Below, piece after piece: positions 41,408-49,501 of a stretch of DNA of 53,335 nucleotides. Source of the DNA: Bacillota bacterium (GTDB taxonomy: Bacteria; Bacillota; Limnochordia; Darwinibacteriales; DTU012). The first letter of the stretch is position 1, and each line of letters opens with the position of its first letter. Below the pieces are notes generated by a model. That model saw nothing but the letters and a program-made list of their open reading frames with translations. It had not been told where the DNA came from and did not search any database. Location: contig JAAYLQ010000055.1 of assembly GCA_012521805.1 (NCBI GenBank), forward strand, positions 1 to 53,335, given 5' to 3'. The translations under genes and the position numbers were made by a program.

Positions 41408-42214
41408 GTGCAGTGGTTGGTTATATTGGCTGCAGTTGTTTACATTGGAACGCTCTATTTGATGCCATTGCTGATCAAAATGATTGCACCCCGCCAGACC
41501 GCATTAAATTATCGCAATCAAGAGATACCCGTTGGTCTGGGCCTAGTTTTCAGCCTTACAGCAGTACCCACCTTGATTTTTGGGGTGGTTATTAAACTAA
41601 CTTCTTTGAGTCAAACTGCGGTGGCTGTGATTACGATCCTTAGTTTCGGATTTTTGGGTTTAATCGACGACACTCTCGGCAGCCGGGAAGCCCGGGGCTT
41701 TCGAGGTCATTTTCGAGCTTTAAGGAATGGCTACCTCACCACCGGCGCCCTTAAAGCAGGGTTTGGTCTTGTAACCGCTCTGTTGGTGTCATCAGTTGGG
41801 GCCACTAGTCTGATAAACATTATCCTTAATGCCCTCATTATCGCATTGAACGCTAATTTAGCAAATTTACTTGACGTTCGCCCAGGCCGAGCTGGTAAAT
41901 TTTATTTGCTGGCAGCTTTTGTTCTAAGTTTAACTGGCTATTTCAGTCCTGCCCTGATTTTTGTCGCAGTCAGCGCAGCTGCCTATCTGCCTTGGGATCT
42001 CAATGCTGAAGTAATGATGGGAGATGTCGGTTCAAACGTGCTGGGGGCGGTTATCGGTTTGGCTGTGATTGAGTTTTCGCTGCAGGGTAGAGCTGTCTCT
42101 TTGGCATTGTTAATTTTTGTGCATCTGTATGCGGAACGCCGCTCATTGACTGAACTGATTGAGAATACGCCTATCCTTAATTATTTCGATTTGATAGGCC
42201 GTAAAAGAACCTGA
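41408..42214 (+). CDS. MraY/WecA-like phosphoglycosyltransferase (GT4 type)
   Basis: A 268-residue polytopic membrane protein with about eight hydrophobic segments. It has LGLIDDTLGSREARGFRGH (Asp pair of the MraY family), NANLANLLDVRPGRAG and MGDVGSNVLG, all family hallmarks, but is shorter than MraY (~320). It may start a polyprenyl-linked glycan used by the upstream GT2. GTG start overlaps the GT2 stop. Grouping with steA-steB suggests a wall-polymer or division-linked glycan system. Confidence 0.82.
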   Translation: MQWLVILAAVVYIGTLYLMPLLIKMIAPRQTALNYRNQEIPVGLGLVFSLTAVPTLIFGVVIKLTSLSQTAVAVITILSFGFLGLIDDTLGSREARGFRGHFRALRNGYLTTGALKAGFGLVTALLVSSVGATSLINIILNALIIALNANLANLLDVRPGRAGKFYLLAAFVLSLTGYFSPALIFVAVSAAAYLPWDLNAEVMMGDVGSNVLGAVIGLAVIEFSLQGRAVSLALLIFVHLYAERRSLTELIENTPILNYFDLIGRKRT

Positions 42215-42258
42215 AACAGACAAAATGCAGGTATAATCTGCTTTATGTAGAATAAATA

Positions 42259-42288
42259 ACTCACCCGCTTGCGGAGGTGAGTATTTTT
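42259..42288 (+). terminator. Terminator-like hairpin containing the dinG ribosome binding site
   Basis: Stem actcacc (42259-42265) / ggtgagt (42276-42282) with inner cgc/gcg and a TT loop, then attttt. The right arm includes the ggaggtgag Shine-Dalgarno for TTG 42287. It can act as terminator for the upstream operon and also hide the start of dinG. A tataat with a poor -35 lies at 42232-42237. Confidence 0.55.
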
Positions 42289-44347
42289 GTATTACGACCG
42301 CAATTTTTTTCTGCCTTCGGGCAAACTCGCTCAATTAGAAGGTTATGAATATCGAGAACAACAGCAGAAAATGGCTGATCAAGTTTTAGATATCCTTATA
42401 AATGGTCATATAGGTTTGATTGAAGCTGGAACGGGAACAGGTAAATCATTGGCATATCTCTATCCTGCGGTTTGCTTTGCAGTTTCGAAAGGTGAAAAGG
42501 TGGTCATTTCAACCAACACAATCAATCTGCAGGAGCAGTTGTTAGATAAAGATATACCTGTGCTAAAAAAACTGGGACTCCAATTTAAGGCAGCTGTTGT
42601 CAAGGGTTGGAGCAATTATCCATGCTGGCTGAGGTTAAAGGATCTCCAAGAACAGCTGCAGGATGAAGCTGATGCTGAAACCATGCTACAGATGGAAGAA
42701 CTGCTGGAAAAAGAATCAATCGCTGAAATCACGAAACTATTTGACAGCTTAAGTGCGGACATAAAAGAACAGATCCAGGCCGAATCTGATTTATGTATTC
42801 GCGGTAAGTGCAGCTTTTTTAATCAGTGTCCTGTTTTTATCAACCGCCGTCTGGCAGAAACAGCAGATATTGTAATCGTCAATCACCATCTTCTGCTGGC
42901 GGATATCGCTGTGCGTCAGGCTGTAGGGTGGGAGGAAAATGCTGTACTGCCCTTATACTATCACCTGGTGGTCGATGAAGCTCATCATATTGAAGATATC
43001 GCAACCGAGTATTTCGGTGTACAGCTTTCGCTGCTCCGGATTAGGAGGCTGTTGGGTTTTTTAAACCGACCATATGGCAAAAATCGCGGTGTATTAGCCA
43101 GTCTGCGCCAAAAACTAAGCCGCAATCCATCCGAGGAAAACGATGACATTTTATCAGTCTTAGATTGGCAGCTGCTGCCGCAGTTGAGAATAGTTGATGA
43201 GGCTGCTGTCAAGTATTTCGCCGCGTTAGAAAAGGAATTCTTCAAGGAAAGTGAGGATTCGGAAACTGTTTTGATCTCCTACTGCGGCTTGGAAAGAGAA
43301 CCGCTTTTAGAAAGTTATGATCGTTTTTTTAGTGCTTTAGTCACCTTAAAAACGCAGCTGGAGAATTTAGTCCACCTGCTTGAGCCAGATGAAGGCGATA
43401 AATTAATGCCTTATTTAAAGCGGTTCGAATCAGTAATTGCTGATTTAGAGTTTTTAATGGAAGCAAATGATCGAAGCTGTGTCTACTGGTTGAAAAAACA
43501 ATCGAAACAGTTCGGCTGTGTACTTCAGGCAGCACCAATTTATGTTGGTGAACAGCTGAGGGAGAATCTGTTGTTTCAGGTTAAATCCGCTATCTTTACC
43601 AGTGCTACTTTAACTGTTAACCAAGAATTTACTTTCTTTTGCAACAGCATCGGTATTGATCAGAATGAAAATTGGGATCTAAATACGGCCATTTTCGCAT
43701 CCCCTTTTGATTATCAAAAACAGGTTTTCCTGGCTGTCGCTAAAGACATGCCCTCGCCGGATCGGTCAGAATTTACAGAGGTGCTGGTCGATCACTTAGA
43801 GCCGCTGTTAGCAGTGACGCAGGGACGAGCATTCATCTTGTTTACTTCCTATGCTATGCTGCGGAAAACTGCTCAACTTGTCAGGGAGCGGGGATTAGAT
43901 CAGGAGTACAACTTTTTGGTTCAGGGAGAAATGCCCCGTACCGAGATGCTGGATCGCTTTCGCGGGGAACTAAAGACTGTTCTTCTCGGAACCGATAGTT
44001 TTTGGGAAGGTGTGGATGTTGCAGGAGAGGCTCTATCGACGGTTATTATTACCAAATTGCCTTTTAAGGTGCCGACTGAACCGATTGCAGCCGCCCGCAG
44101 CGAGCAACTGCGCCAAAGCGGCAGTAATCCTTTTCTAGAATATTTTTTACCGCAGGCTGTTTTGAAGTTTCGCCAGGGATGCGGACGCCTAATTCGCACC
44201 AAGACAGATAGGGGCATGATTTTAATCTGCGATAAACGAATTATGGAGCGGAACTATGGGAAATTTTTTATTAAGTCACTGCCCGCTTGTTCTATTCATT
44301 ATGATAAATTAGAAGCAATTGAGCAGGAGGTTAGGTCATGGGTTTAA
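42287..44347 (+). CDS. dinG: DinG/XPD-type ATP-dependent helicase
   Basis: A 686-residue superfamily 2 helicase. Walker A is GLIEAGTGTGKSLAYLYP; the DEAH box is VVDEAHHIED. An iron-sulfur cluster is indicated by four cysteines (one in YPCW, three in LCIRGKCSFFNQC). C-terminal motifs are TDSFWEGVDVAGE and KFRQGCGRLIRT. There is no N-terminal exonuclease domain, unlike Bacillus DinG. TTG start with the ribosome binding site in a hairpin. Its end overlaps the LysM gene by 10 bases. Confidence 0.93.
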   Translation: MYYDRNFFLPSGKLAQLEGYEYREQQQKMADQVLDILINGHIGLIEAGTGTGKSLAYLYPAVCFAVSKGEKVVISTNTINLQEQLLDKDIPVLKKLGLQFKAAVVKGWSNYPCWLRLKDLQEQLQDEADAETMLQMEELLEKESIAEITKLFDSLSADIKEQIQAESDLCIRGKCSFFNQCPVFINRRLAETADIVIVNHHLLLADIAVRQAVGWEENAVLPLYYHLVVDEAHHIEDIATEYFGVQLSLLRIRRLLGFLNRPYGKNRGVLASLRQKLSRNPSEENDDILSVLDWQLLPQLRIVDEAAVKYFAALEKEFFKESEDSETVLISYCGLEREPLLESYDRFFSALVTLKTQLENLVHLLEPDEGDKLMPYLKRFESVIADLEFLMEANDRSCVYWLKKQSKQFGCVLQAAPIYVGEQLRENLLFQVKSAIFTSATLTVNQEFTFFCNSIGIDQNENWDLNTAIFASPFDYQKQVFLAVAKDMPSPDRSEFTEVLVDHLEPLLAVTQGRAFILFTSYAMLRKTAQLVRERGLDQEYNFLVQGEMPRTEMLDRFRGELKTVLLGTDSFWEGVDVAGEALSTVIITKLPFKVPTEPIAAARSEQLRQSGSNPFLEYFLPQAVLKFRQGCGRLIRTKTDRGMILICDKRIMERNYGKFFIKSLPACSIHYDKLEAIEQEVRSWV

Positions 44348-44922
44348 TCATTGCATTCATCATATTACTGCTGGCGGTTTCCGCTCCAGCCCAGATGGTG
44401 GAACAGGTGTATATAGTCCAGCCGGGAGATACGTTATCGGAAATCGCATTGGAGTATAATCTTGATTGGCGTTACCTGGCCCAATTTAATGACATTAAGG
44501 ATCCGACTCGGATGCGAGCGGGAATGAAACTCCGGATTCCCAGCAAAGTCTATGTGGTCGATTTTACTCCCGAAGAACGGGATCTTTTAGCGCGATTGAT
44601 TCATGCTGAAGCCCGGGGTGAGCCCCTTGAGGGGCAGATTGCTGTCGGAGCAGTTGTAATCAATCGGGTAAAGAGTGACAAGTTTCCCGATACAATTACA
44701 GAGGTAATCTATCAGAAGGGACAATTTAGTCCAATAGCTTTGGGCACCATGCCAAAAGTTCCCCAAGAGTCTGCGGTCGAAGCTGCTGAGAGGGCTTTAG
44801 CTGGTGAAGATCCCACCGGAGGGGCACTATTCTTTTATAATCCAAAGACAACGGCTGCGCCTGAGTTTTGGAAAACAAGGCCGGTGATCAAACAAATTGG
44901 CAATCATAACTTTGCAATCTGA
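44338..44922 (+). CDS. LysM plus SleB-type cell wall hydrolase
   Basis: A 194-residue secreted protein. A signal peptide (~1-19, ending SAPAQ) precedes one LysM repeat (~24-70: YIVQPGDTLSEIALEYNLDW) and the Hydrolase_2 domain (~78-194) with LLARLIHAEARGEP (catalytic Glu), AVVINRVKSDKFP and GALFFYNPKTT. It is a paralogue of the 7665-8393 protein with a different targeting domain, and probably works on spore cortex or during germination or division. Confidence 0.9.
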   Translation: MGLIIAFIILLLAVSAPAQMVEQVYIVQPGDTLSEIALEYNLDWRYLAQFNDIKDPTRMRAGMKLRIPSKVYVVDFTPEERDLLARLIHAEARGEPLEGQIAVGAVVINRVKSDKFPDTITEVIYQKGQFSPIALGTMPKVPQESAVEAAERALAGEDPTGGALFFYNPKTTAAPEFWKTRPVIKQIGNHNFAI

Positions 44923-44954
44923 GGCAAATACTTGTTATTTGCCTCTTTTTTTTT
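44921..44954 (+). terminator. Intrinsic terminator after LysM-SleB gene
   Basis: Stem gaggcaaata (44921-44930) / tatttgcctc (44936-44945), loop cttgt, then about ten T. The left arm overlaps the stop codon. Confidence 0.88.
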
Positions 44955-44984
44955 GAATATGAATACATGAGGAGGGGATTAGTG

Positions 44985-45764
44985 ATGCGCGTATTTGTCT
45001 TGAAGCTTAACTTCGCTCATGTATTGGTTGCTGTTGTGGCGCTGCTCCTGATATTCAGCGTTTATCACGAAACTGTTCTGCCAGCAATTTCTCATGTGAT
45101 CAGTGTGGCGTCGAATCGGTTAGTGCCAATCTATGCGGTAAATACAGAAGCAAAAAAAGTTGCCATCTCGTTTGATGCGACTTGGGGAACCGACTTAACC
45201 GATGAGATCTTAGGGATTCTGCGGGAGTATGATATTAAAACCACATTTTTTTTGGCGGGCTATTGGGTTGATAAATATCCTCAGTATGTAGTTAGAATTG
45301 CAGAGGAAGGTCATGAGATTGGAAATCACAGCTACTCCCATCCCCATATGAATAATCTTACTTTTGAACAGGCTGTGATGGAATTAGAGCGTAATCATGC
45401 AATGATTTATGATTTAACTGGTCAAAACTCATTTCTCTTCCGTCCGCCTTTTGGAGAGTACAATAACACTGTAATTAAAGCTGCAGATTCTTTGGGTTAC
45501 TATACTATTCAATGGTCGGTCGACTCGCTTGACTGGAAAAATACCACTTCAGACCAGATTTATCAGCGGGTAATGGGGCAGATCAAACCTGGTGCAATTG
45601 TTCTTTTCCATAACGCAGCTGTGGGGACACCAGATGCTATTCGCAGAATCATTCCTGATTTGCTTGCTCAGGGATATGAGATTGTGCCGATTTCAGAATT
45701 GATTTATCGCGAGAATTACTATATTGATAACAACGGTATCCAACATCTGCGGAGAGGAGACTAG
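44985..45764 (+). CDS. Polysaccharide deacetylase, PdaB-like sporulation type
   Basis: ATG 44985 follows ggagggg; the upstream ATG at 44967 lies before it. The 259-residue protein has one N-terminal membrane helix (HVLVAVVALLLIFSVY) and a NodB domain. Motif 1 is ISFDATWGTD (Asp64), motif 2 GNHSYSH (His115, His119), motif 3 RPPFGEYN, and the C-terminal LFHNAAVGT. The xxFDxxWG form is that of PdaB, needed in Bacillus for spore maturation. It likely deacetylates peptidoglycan amino sugars. Confidence 0.9.
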   Translation: MRVFVLKLNFAHVLVAVVALLLIFSVYHETVLPAISHVISVASNRLVPIYAVNTEAKKVAISFDATWGTDLTDEILGILREYDIKTTFFLAGYWVDKYPQYVVRIAEEGHEIGNHSYSHPHMNNLTFEQAVMELERNHAMIYDLTGQNSFLFRPPFGEYNNTVIKAADSLGYYTIQWSVDSLDWKNTTSDQIYQRVMGQIKPGAIVLFHNAAVGTPDAIRRIIPDLLAQGYEIVPISELIYRENYYIDNNGIQHLRRGD

Positions 45765-45768
45765 GGCA

Positions 45769-46761
45769 ATGGCTCGGAGAACTTGGTTTTCGTTGGTTAT
45801 CACCAAAAAGACTCTATTTATCAGTGCGGCTGGATTGCTTGTAATTGTTTTCGTTCTGGTTGGCTCAAGTTTGTATAATCAGCTGCTGCGCCGGGTGCAT
45901 GGGGTAAAACCAGGAGTGAAAATTGCCGGACATGATGTTGGCGGTCTCTTAAGAAGTGAATTATATGATGCTTTGATCAAAATAAGTGAAGGAGAAATTA
46001 AAGAAGCTAGAAATGCTAGTTATGACTGGAACAGCGATGTCGTTCACCCGGAACAGGTGGGTCAAGTGATTGACTTTAACGCAACTCTACATTTGCTTAT
46101 GCAGGCTTCAGCGGGCTCTATAGTAGAATTTGTAACGGTACCGGTTATACCTTCAATCACCCAGGCAAATTTTTCCCCCTATTACCGAGGACCGGCTGAT
46201 AAGCCTTGGGTCAGTTTGATGGTCAATGTAGACTGGGGTAATGAATATATCCCATCCATGTTAGAAACATTTAAGCGCTATGGTGTCACCACCACTTGGT
46301 TCCTAACGGGAACATGGGCAGAAAAGTTTCCTGATTTAGCTGAGCAAATATCACAAGCGGGACACGAAATCGGGAATCACGGCGGCTGGCACGGAATGCC
46401 AAGTCAAATGAGTCAGGAACAGGTGCGGGACCTGATCTTAACTGGGGAGGAGAAAATTATGGATATAACTGGTCAGAAACCAATGCTGTTCGCACCGCCA
46501 GCAGGGGATTTTAACAAACAAACCGTGGCAGTGGCAGCTGAACTGGGCTACAAAACCATTTTATGGACTCTTGATACGATTGACTGGCAGCGCCCTGCGC
46601 CTACAGTAATTATTGATCGGGTTGTAGGTAGAATTCAGAATGGCGCCTTTGTACTTATGCATCCTACCGAGCCTACCGCACAAGCTCTACCCTTAATCAT
46701 TGAGCAGCTGCAGCAAAAAGGTTACTCTGTAGTGCCGGTGTTGCAAATCTTGAATCAATAA
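45769..46761 (+). CDS. YlxY-like polysaccharide deacetylase, catalytic site degenerate
   Basis: ATG 45769, 330 residues. A membrane anchor (~15-34) is followed by a short GVKPGVKIAGHDVGGL segment resembling YoaR/VanW-linked peptidoglycan-binding modules, then a NodB domain (~148-328). Motif 2 GNHGGWH (His204, His208) is kept, but the motif 1 Asp is replaced: aligning VNVDWGNE on the WG of the neighbour puts Asn153 at the base position. Motif 3 is APPAGDF without the Arg. B. subtilis YlxY occupies the same place before ymxG-ymxH-dpaA and is also atypical. Activity is doubtful; a wall-binding role is possible. Confidence 0.83.
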   Translation: MARRTWFSLVITKKTLFISAAGLLVIVFVLVGSSLYNQLLRRVHGVKPGVKIAGHDVGGLLRSELYDALIKISEGEIKEARNASYDWNSDVVHPEQVGQVIDFNATLHLLMQASAGSIVEFVTVPVIPSITQANFSPYYRGPADKPWVSLMVNVDWGNEYIPSMLETFKRYGVTTTWFLTGTWAEKFPDLAEQISQAGHEIGNHGGWHGMPSQMSQEQVRDLILTGEEKIMDITGQKPMLFAPPAGDFNKQTVAVAAELGYKTILWTLDTIDWQRPAPTVIIDRVVGRIQNGAFVLMHPTEPTAQALPLIIEQLQQKGYSVVPVLQILNQ

Positions 46762-46793
46762 TAAAAGAGTTCCCGCGCAGGAACTCTTTTATT
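46760..46793. terminator. Bidirectional terminator with both stop codons inside
   Basis: A perfect 14-bp stem, aataaaagagttcc (46760-46773) with ggaactcttttatt (46780-46793), 6-nt loop. The plus-strand stop (to 46761) and the minus-strand GH18 stop (46789-46791) both lie within the arms. Confidence 0.88.
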
Positions 46794-48072
46794 TTAGGGT
46801 ATTGTTAATAACATCCCATATGCCTGAATCCTCTTGACCTAAACGCCACAGTGCTATACCATTTAACTGATATTGATTAACTAGTTCAAGTTTGTACTTT
46901 ATGCTGTAGCGGTTTTCGAACCAGACTTGGCGGTTGCTTCCGTAGGTAAAATACGGAACCTTATCCTCACCCTGCCAGCGGATGCTTGCATTGTTGGAAG
47001 CTGCCAGCTGCATTGTTTGATCATAAGTGAGGGCTGACGCCATGCCGGTTTGCGGCCAATCGTAGCCATAGTTAGGAATGCCTAGAATGATCTTATCTGA
47101 GGGTACCTGGCTGACTGCGAACTTAACTACATCTTCCACCCATTTGATTGATGCGATTGGTCCCGGTGGTCCGGCACGATAATGCTGATCGTATGCCATG
47201 ATTACCAGCTGATCCACGTGTTTGCCTAATTCAGCATAATCGTATGCTCCCGAAAAGTTATTGTCAGGATTGTCTGCGGTTTTAGCCGGAACAGCCATTG
47301 TCACTTTCAGTCCCTCAGCATGGAGAGCTTGGCTCAGTTCTGCAACAAAGCTTGTAAGAGCTTGCCGGTCAGTGGCGGGCACATTTTCTAAGTCGAGATT
47401 TACACCGGTCATACCCCAGTTAATTAAAGCAGATTTGATTTCGGTAACCGCTCTAGCTCGAGCAACTTCGCTGTTTAGCAGTGCACTAACAACCTTTGGA
47501 TCGAAACTGCCGTTAAACATATTATGAATTAGTGCATAAGTTTCAACTTCTCGGTTGCCGGCAAATAAGAGCACCTGTGCCATTGCTTCTGGTTCAAAAT
47601 CAGCGTTAAGGGTGCCATAACTAGATAAACCCCAGCTCCAAGGTGCGATGCCGGTAAGGTAGTTGCTGTTCTGAATCAAGCTGTTGTATGATGATGTGCC
47701 TACTAGATAATAACCTAAAACTGATTTTCCATGCGGTTTTGCCTGTGGTTTATTCGGGACTGTTTTTATCAAATACTCAGCAATCCAGCCGATGCGCCCA
47801 TCGGAAAGTTTAACTTCATACCAATCATCTTGTAAATCCAAGATGATTACCCGTTCACCTTGATGGAGTGAAGTTAGTGCATCATGTTGAGTTCCCGGTC
47901 CTGTCCGAACCGTAACTTTGTCACCAATTACTTCACCCTGCTGTCCGATTACCGCGGTTTTTGTAATTTCGCTTGGTGTTAAAACAGGCGAATCAGGAGC
48001 AGCGCCGCCGCCAAGGATGCTGGTTACATAGAACAATAGAGTTAAAACGGGAATCAAAATGTTTTGGTTCAT
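46789..48072 (-). CDS. SH3-GH18 spore-type glucosaminidase (SleL/YaaH-like)
   Basis: A 427-residue protein with a signal sequence (~1-22), an SH3b wall-binding domain (~50-103: KVTVRTGPGTQHDALTSLHQ, WYEVKLSDGRIGWIAEYL) and a GH18 barrel (~115-425). The catalytic motif is GVNLDLENV, with Asp227 and Glu229; VIMAYDQHY and WFENRYSIKYKLELV are typical of the SleL/YdhD group, which degrade cortex fragments. It is the only minus-strand gene in the downstream half, inserted between the YlxY-like gene and the M16 peptidase. Ribosome binding site ggagaggagg. Confidence 0.9.
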   Translation of the reverse strand: MNQNILIPVLTLLFYVTSILGGGAAPDSPVLTPSEITKTAVIGQQGEVIGDKVTVRTGPGTQHDALTSLHQGERVIILDLQDDWYEVKLSDGRIGWIAEYLIKTVPNKPQAKPHGKSVLGYYLVGTSSYNSLIQNSNYLTGIAPWSWGLSSYGTLNADFEPEAMAQVLLFAGNREVETYALIHNMFNGSFDPKVVSALLNSEVARARAVTEIKSALINWGMTGVNLDLENVPATDRQALTSFVAELSQALHAEGLKVTMAVPAKTADNPDNNFSGAYDYAELGKHVDQLVIMAYDQHYRAGPPGPIASIKWVEDVVKFAVSQVPSDKIILGIPNYGYDWPQTGMASALTYDQTMQLAASNNASIRWQGEDKVPYFTYGSNRQVWFENRYSIKYKLELVNQYQLNGIALWRLGQEDSGIWDVINNTLK

Positions 48073-48202
48073 TATGCGTCCTCCTCTCCAACGTCGATAA
48101 TAATAACCAATACTATATTACCATGTTCTGCGATCCTAACACAAAGACAAATAATGTTTGCTCTGGTGTTAATTAGATATTACTAGGGGTAAGGAGAAAG
48201 CA

Positions 48203-49432
48203 ATGTACGAAAAGACGATTTTACCAAATGGTATTCGCGTAGTATCTGAATTCATACCCAATGCTAGATCGATTACGCTCGGTGTATGGTTTGAAGTTGG
48301 CAGTAGAAACGAACAAGATGACCAGCATGGTTACAGCCATTTTATCGAGCATATGGTGTTTAAAGGCAGCGAGAAGTACAATGCCCGCACGATCGCTGAA
48401 TTGATCGAAGGAGTAGGGGGCTATCTCAACGCATTTACAAGCAAAGAGTTTACTTGTTATTATGCCAGCTTTCTAGATCAGGATTTTAAACTGGTTGTCG
48501 ATATCCTTCATGAAATGCTGCTTAAACCAACATTCTTGCCAGAGGAAATAGAACGAGAGCGGCAGGTGATTCTGGAGGAAATAAAATCATGTGAGGATTT
48601 ACCTGAAGATCATGTGCATGAACTGTTTTACGCACAGCTTTGGCCGGAACAGTCCCTGGGCAGACCAATTTTAGGTACGGTCGACAGCGTGGCGGAAGCC
48701 AACCGGAATGATTTACTTAAGTTCTACCGCCAGTATTACACACCGGATCGCTTAGTAATAGCTGCTGCGGGGAATATTGAGCATCAAGTGTTAGTTGATG
48801 AATTTGCCTGGAAATTTGAAGCTCTAAATCCAAACTGCAGCGGGGAAAAAGCCATGCCATCAGCTCCAACTCCAGCGCAGCAGCAGGCATTATACGTTCC
48901 CAAAAATCTGGAGCAGGTTCATCTATGCTTTGGCGGGCCAGGACTCTCACGTTTCAACTCAGAGTTAGAGACACTGCGTTTGCTTGATGCTCTAATTGGT
49001 GGAGGCATGAGCTCTCGTTTATTTCAGGAACTGAGGGAAAACCGAGGGTTAGTTTATAATGTTTACTCTGATTATGCGGCTTATCGGGATACAGGTGAGT
49101 ATCTAATTTATGCGGCTTGTTCCCGCAGTAATTACCAGCAGGTAATCGATGTGCTGCGCCAGGAATTAAAACTTTTGGTCCAAAGCCCAGTAACTGAAAT
49201 GGAACTTGGACGGATCAAAGGACAGGTGAAAGGCAATCTTGTTTTATCATTAGAAAGCTTTATGAACCGCATGGTGAAACTAGCGAAGGATGAGTTTAAT
49301 CATAACCGCTTAGTTTCGGTTGATGAATCGTTAGCTTTAATTGACCAAATTTCTGCTCTGCAGCTGCATGCACTGGCTCAGCAAATTCTCGACGTGGATA
49401 ACTGGAACCTAGTGGTGTTGGGACTTGCATAA
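48203..49432 (+). CDS. ymxG: M16-family zinc peptidase (YmxG/MlpA type)
   Basis: A 409-residue pitrilysin-like protease resembling mitochondrial processing peptidase. The inverted zinc motif is HFIEH (His46, Glu49, His50) with a distal Glu in RQVILEEIKS. The C-terminal half (~200-409) is the second M16 lobe with LIGGGMSSRLFQELRENRGLVYNV. In Bacillus, mlpA (ymxG) sits between ylxY and ymxH, as here. ATG start, ribosome binding site aaggag. Confidence 0.94.
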   Translation: MYEKTILPNGIRVVSEFIPNARSITLGVWFEVGSRNEQDDQHGYSHFIEHMVFKGSEKYNARTIAELIEGVGGYLNAFTSKEFTCYYASFLDQDFKLVVDILHEMLLKPTFLPEEIERERQVILEEIKSCEDLPEDHVHELFYAQLWPEQSLGRPILGTVDSVAEANRNDLLKFYRQYYTPDRLVIAAAGNIEHQVLVDEFAWKFEALNPNCSGEKAMPSAPTPAQQQALYVPKNLEQVHLCFGGPGLSRFNSELETLRLLDALIGGGMSSRLFQELRENRGLVYNVYSDYAAYRDTGEYLIYAACSRSNYQQVIDVLRQELKLLVQSPVTEMELGRIKGQVKGNLVLSLESFMNRMVKLAKDEFNHNRLVSVDESLALIDQISALQLHALAQQILDVDNWNLVVLGLA

Positions 49433-49501
49433 TTTTCAAAATATGGTATTTTATTAATAGACTTCGTTGCCCAAGGGAGGTAGTGGAAGGAGTGATCCTT
49501 T

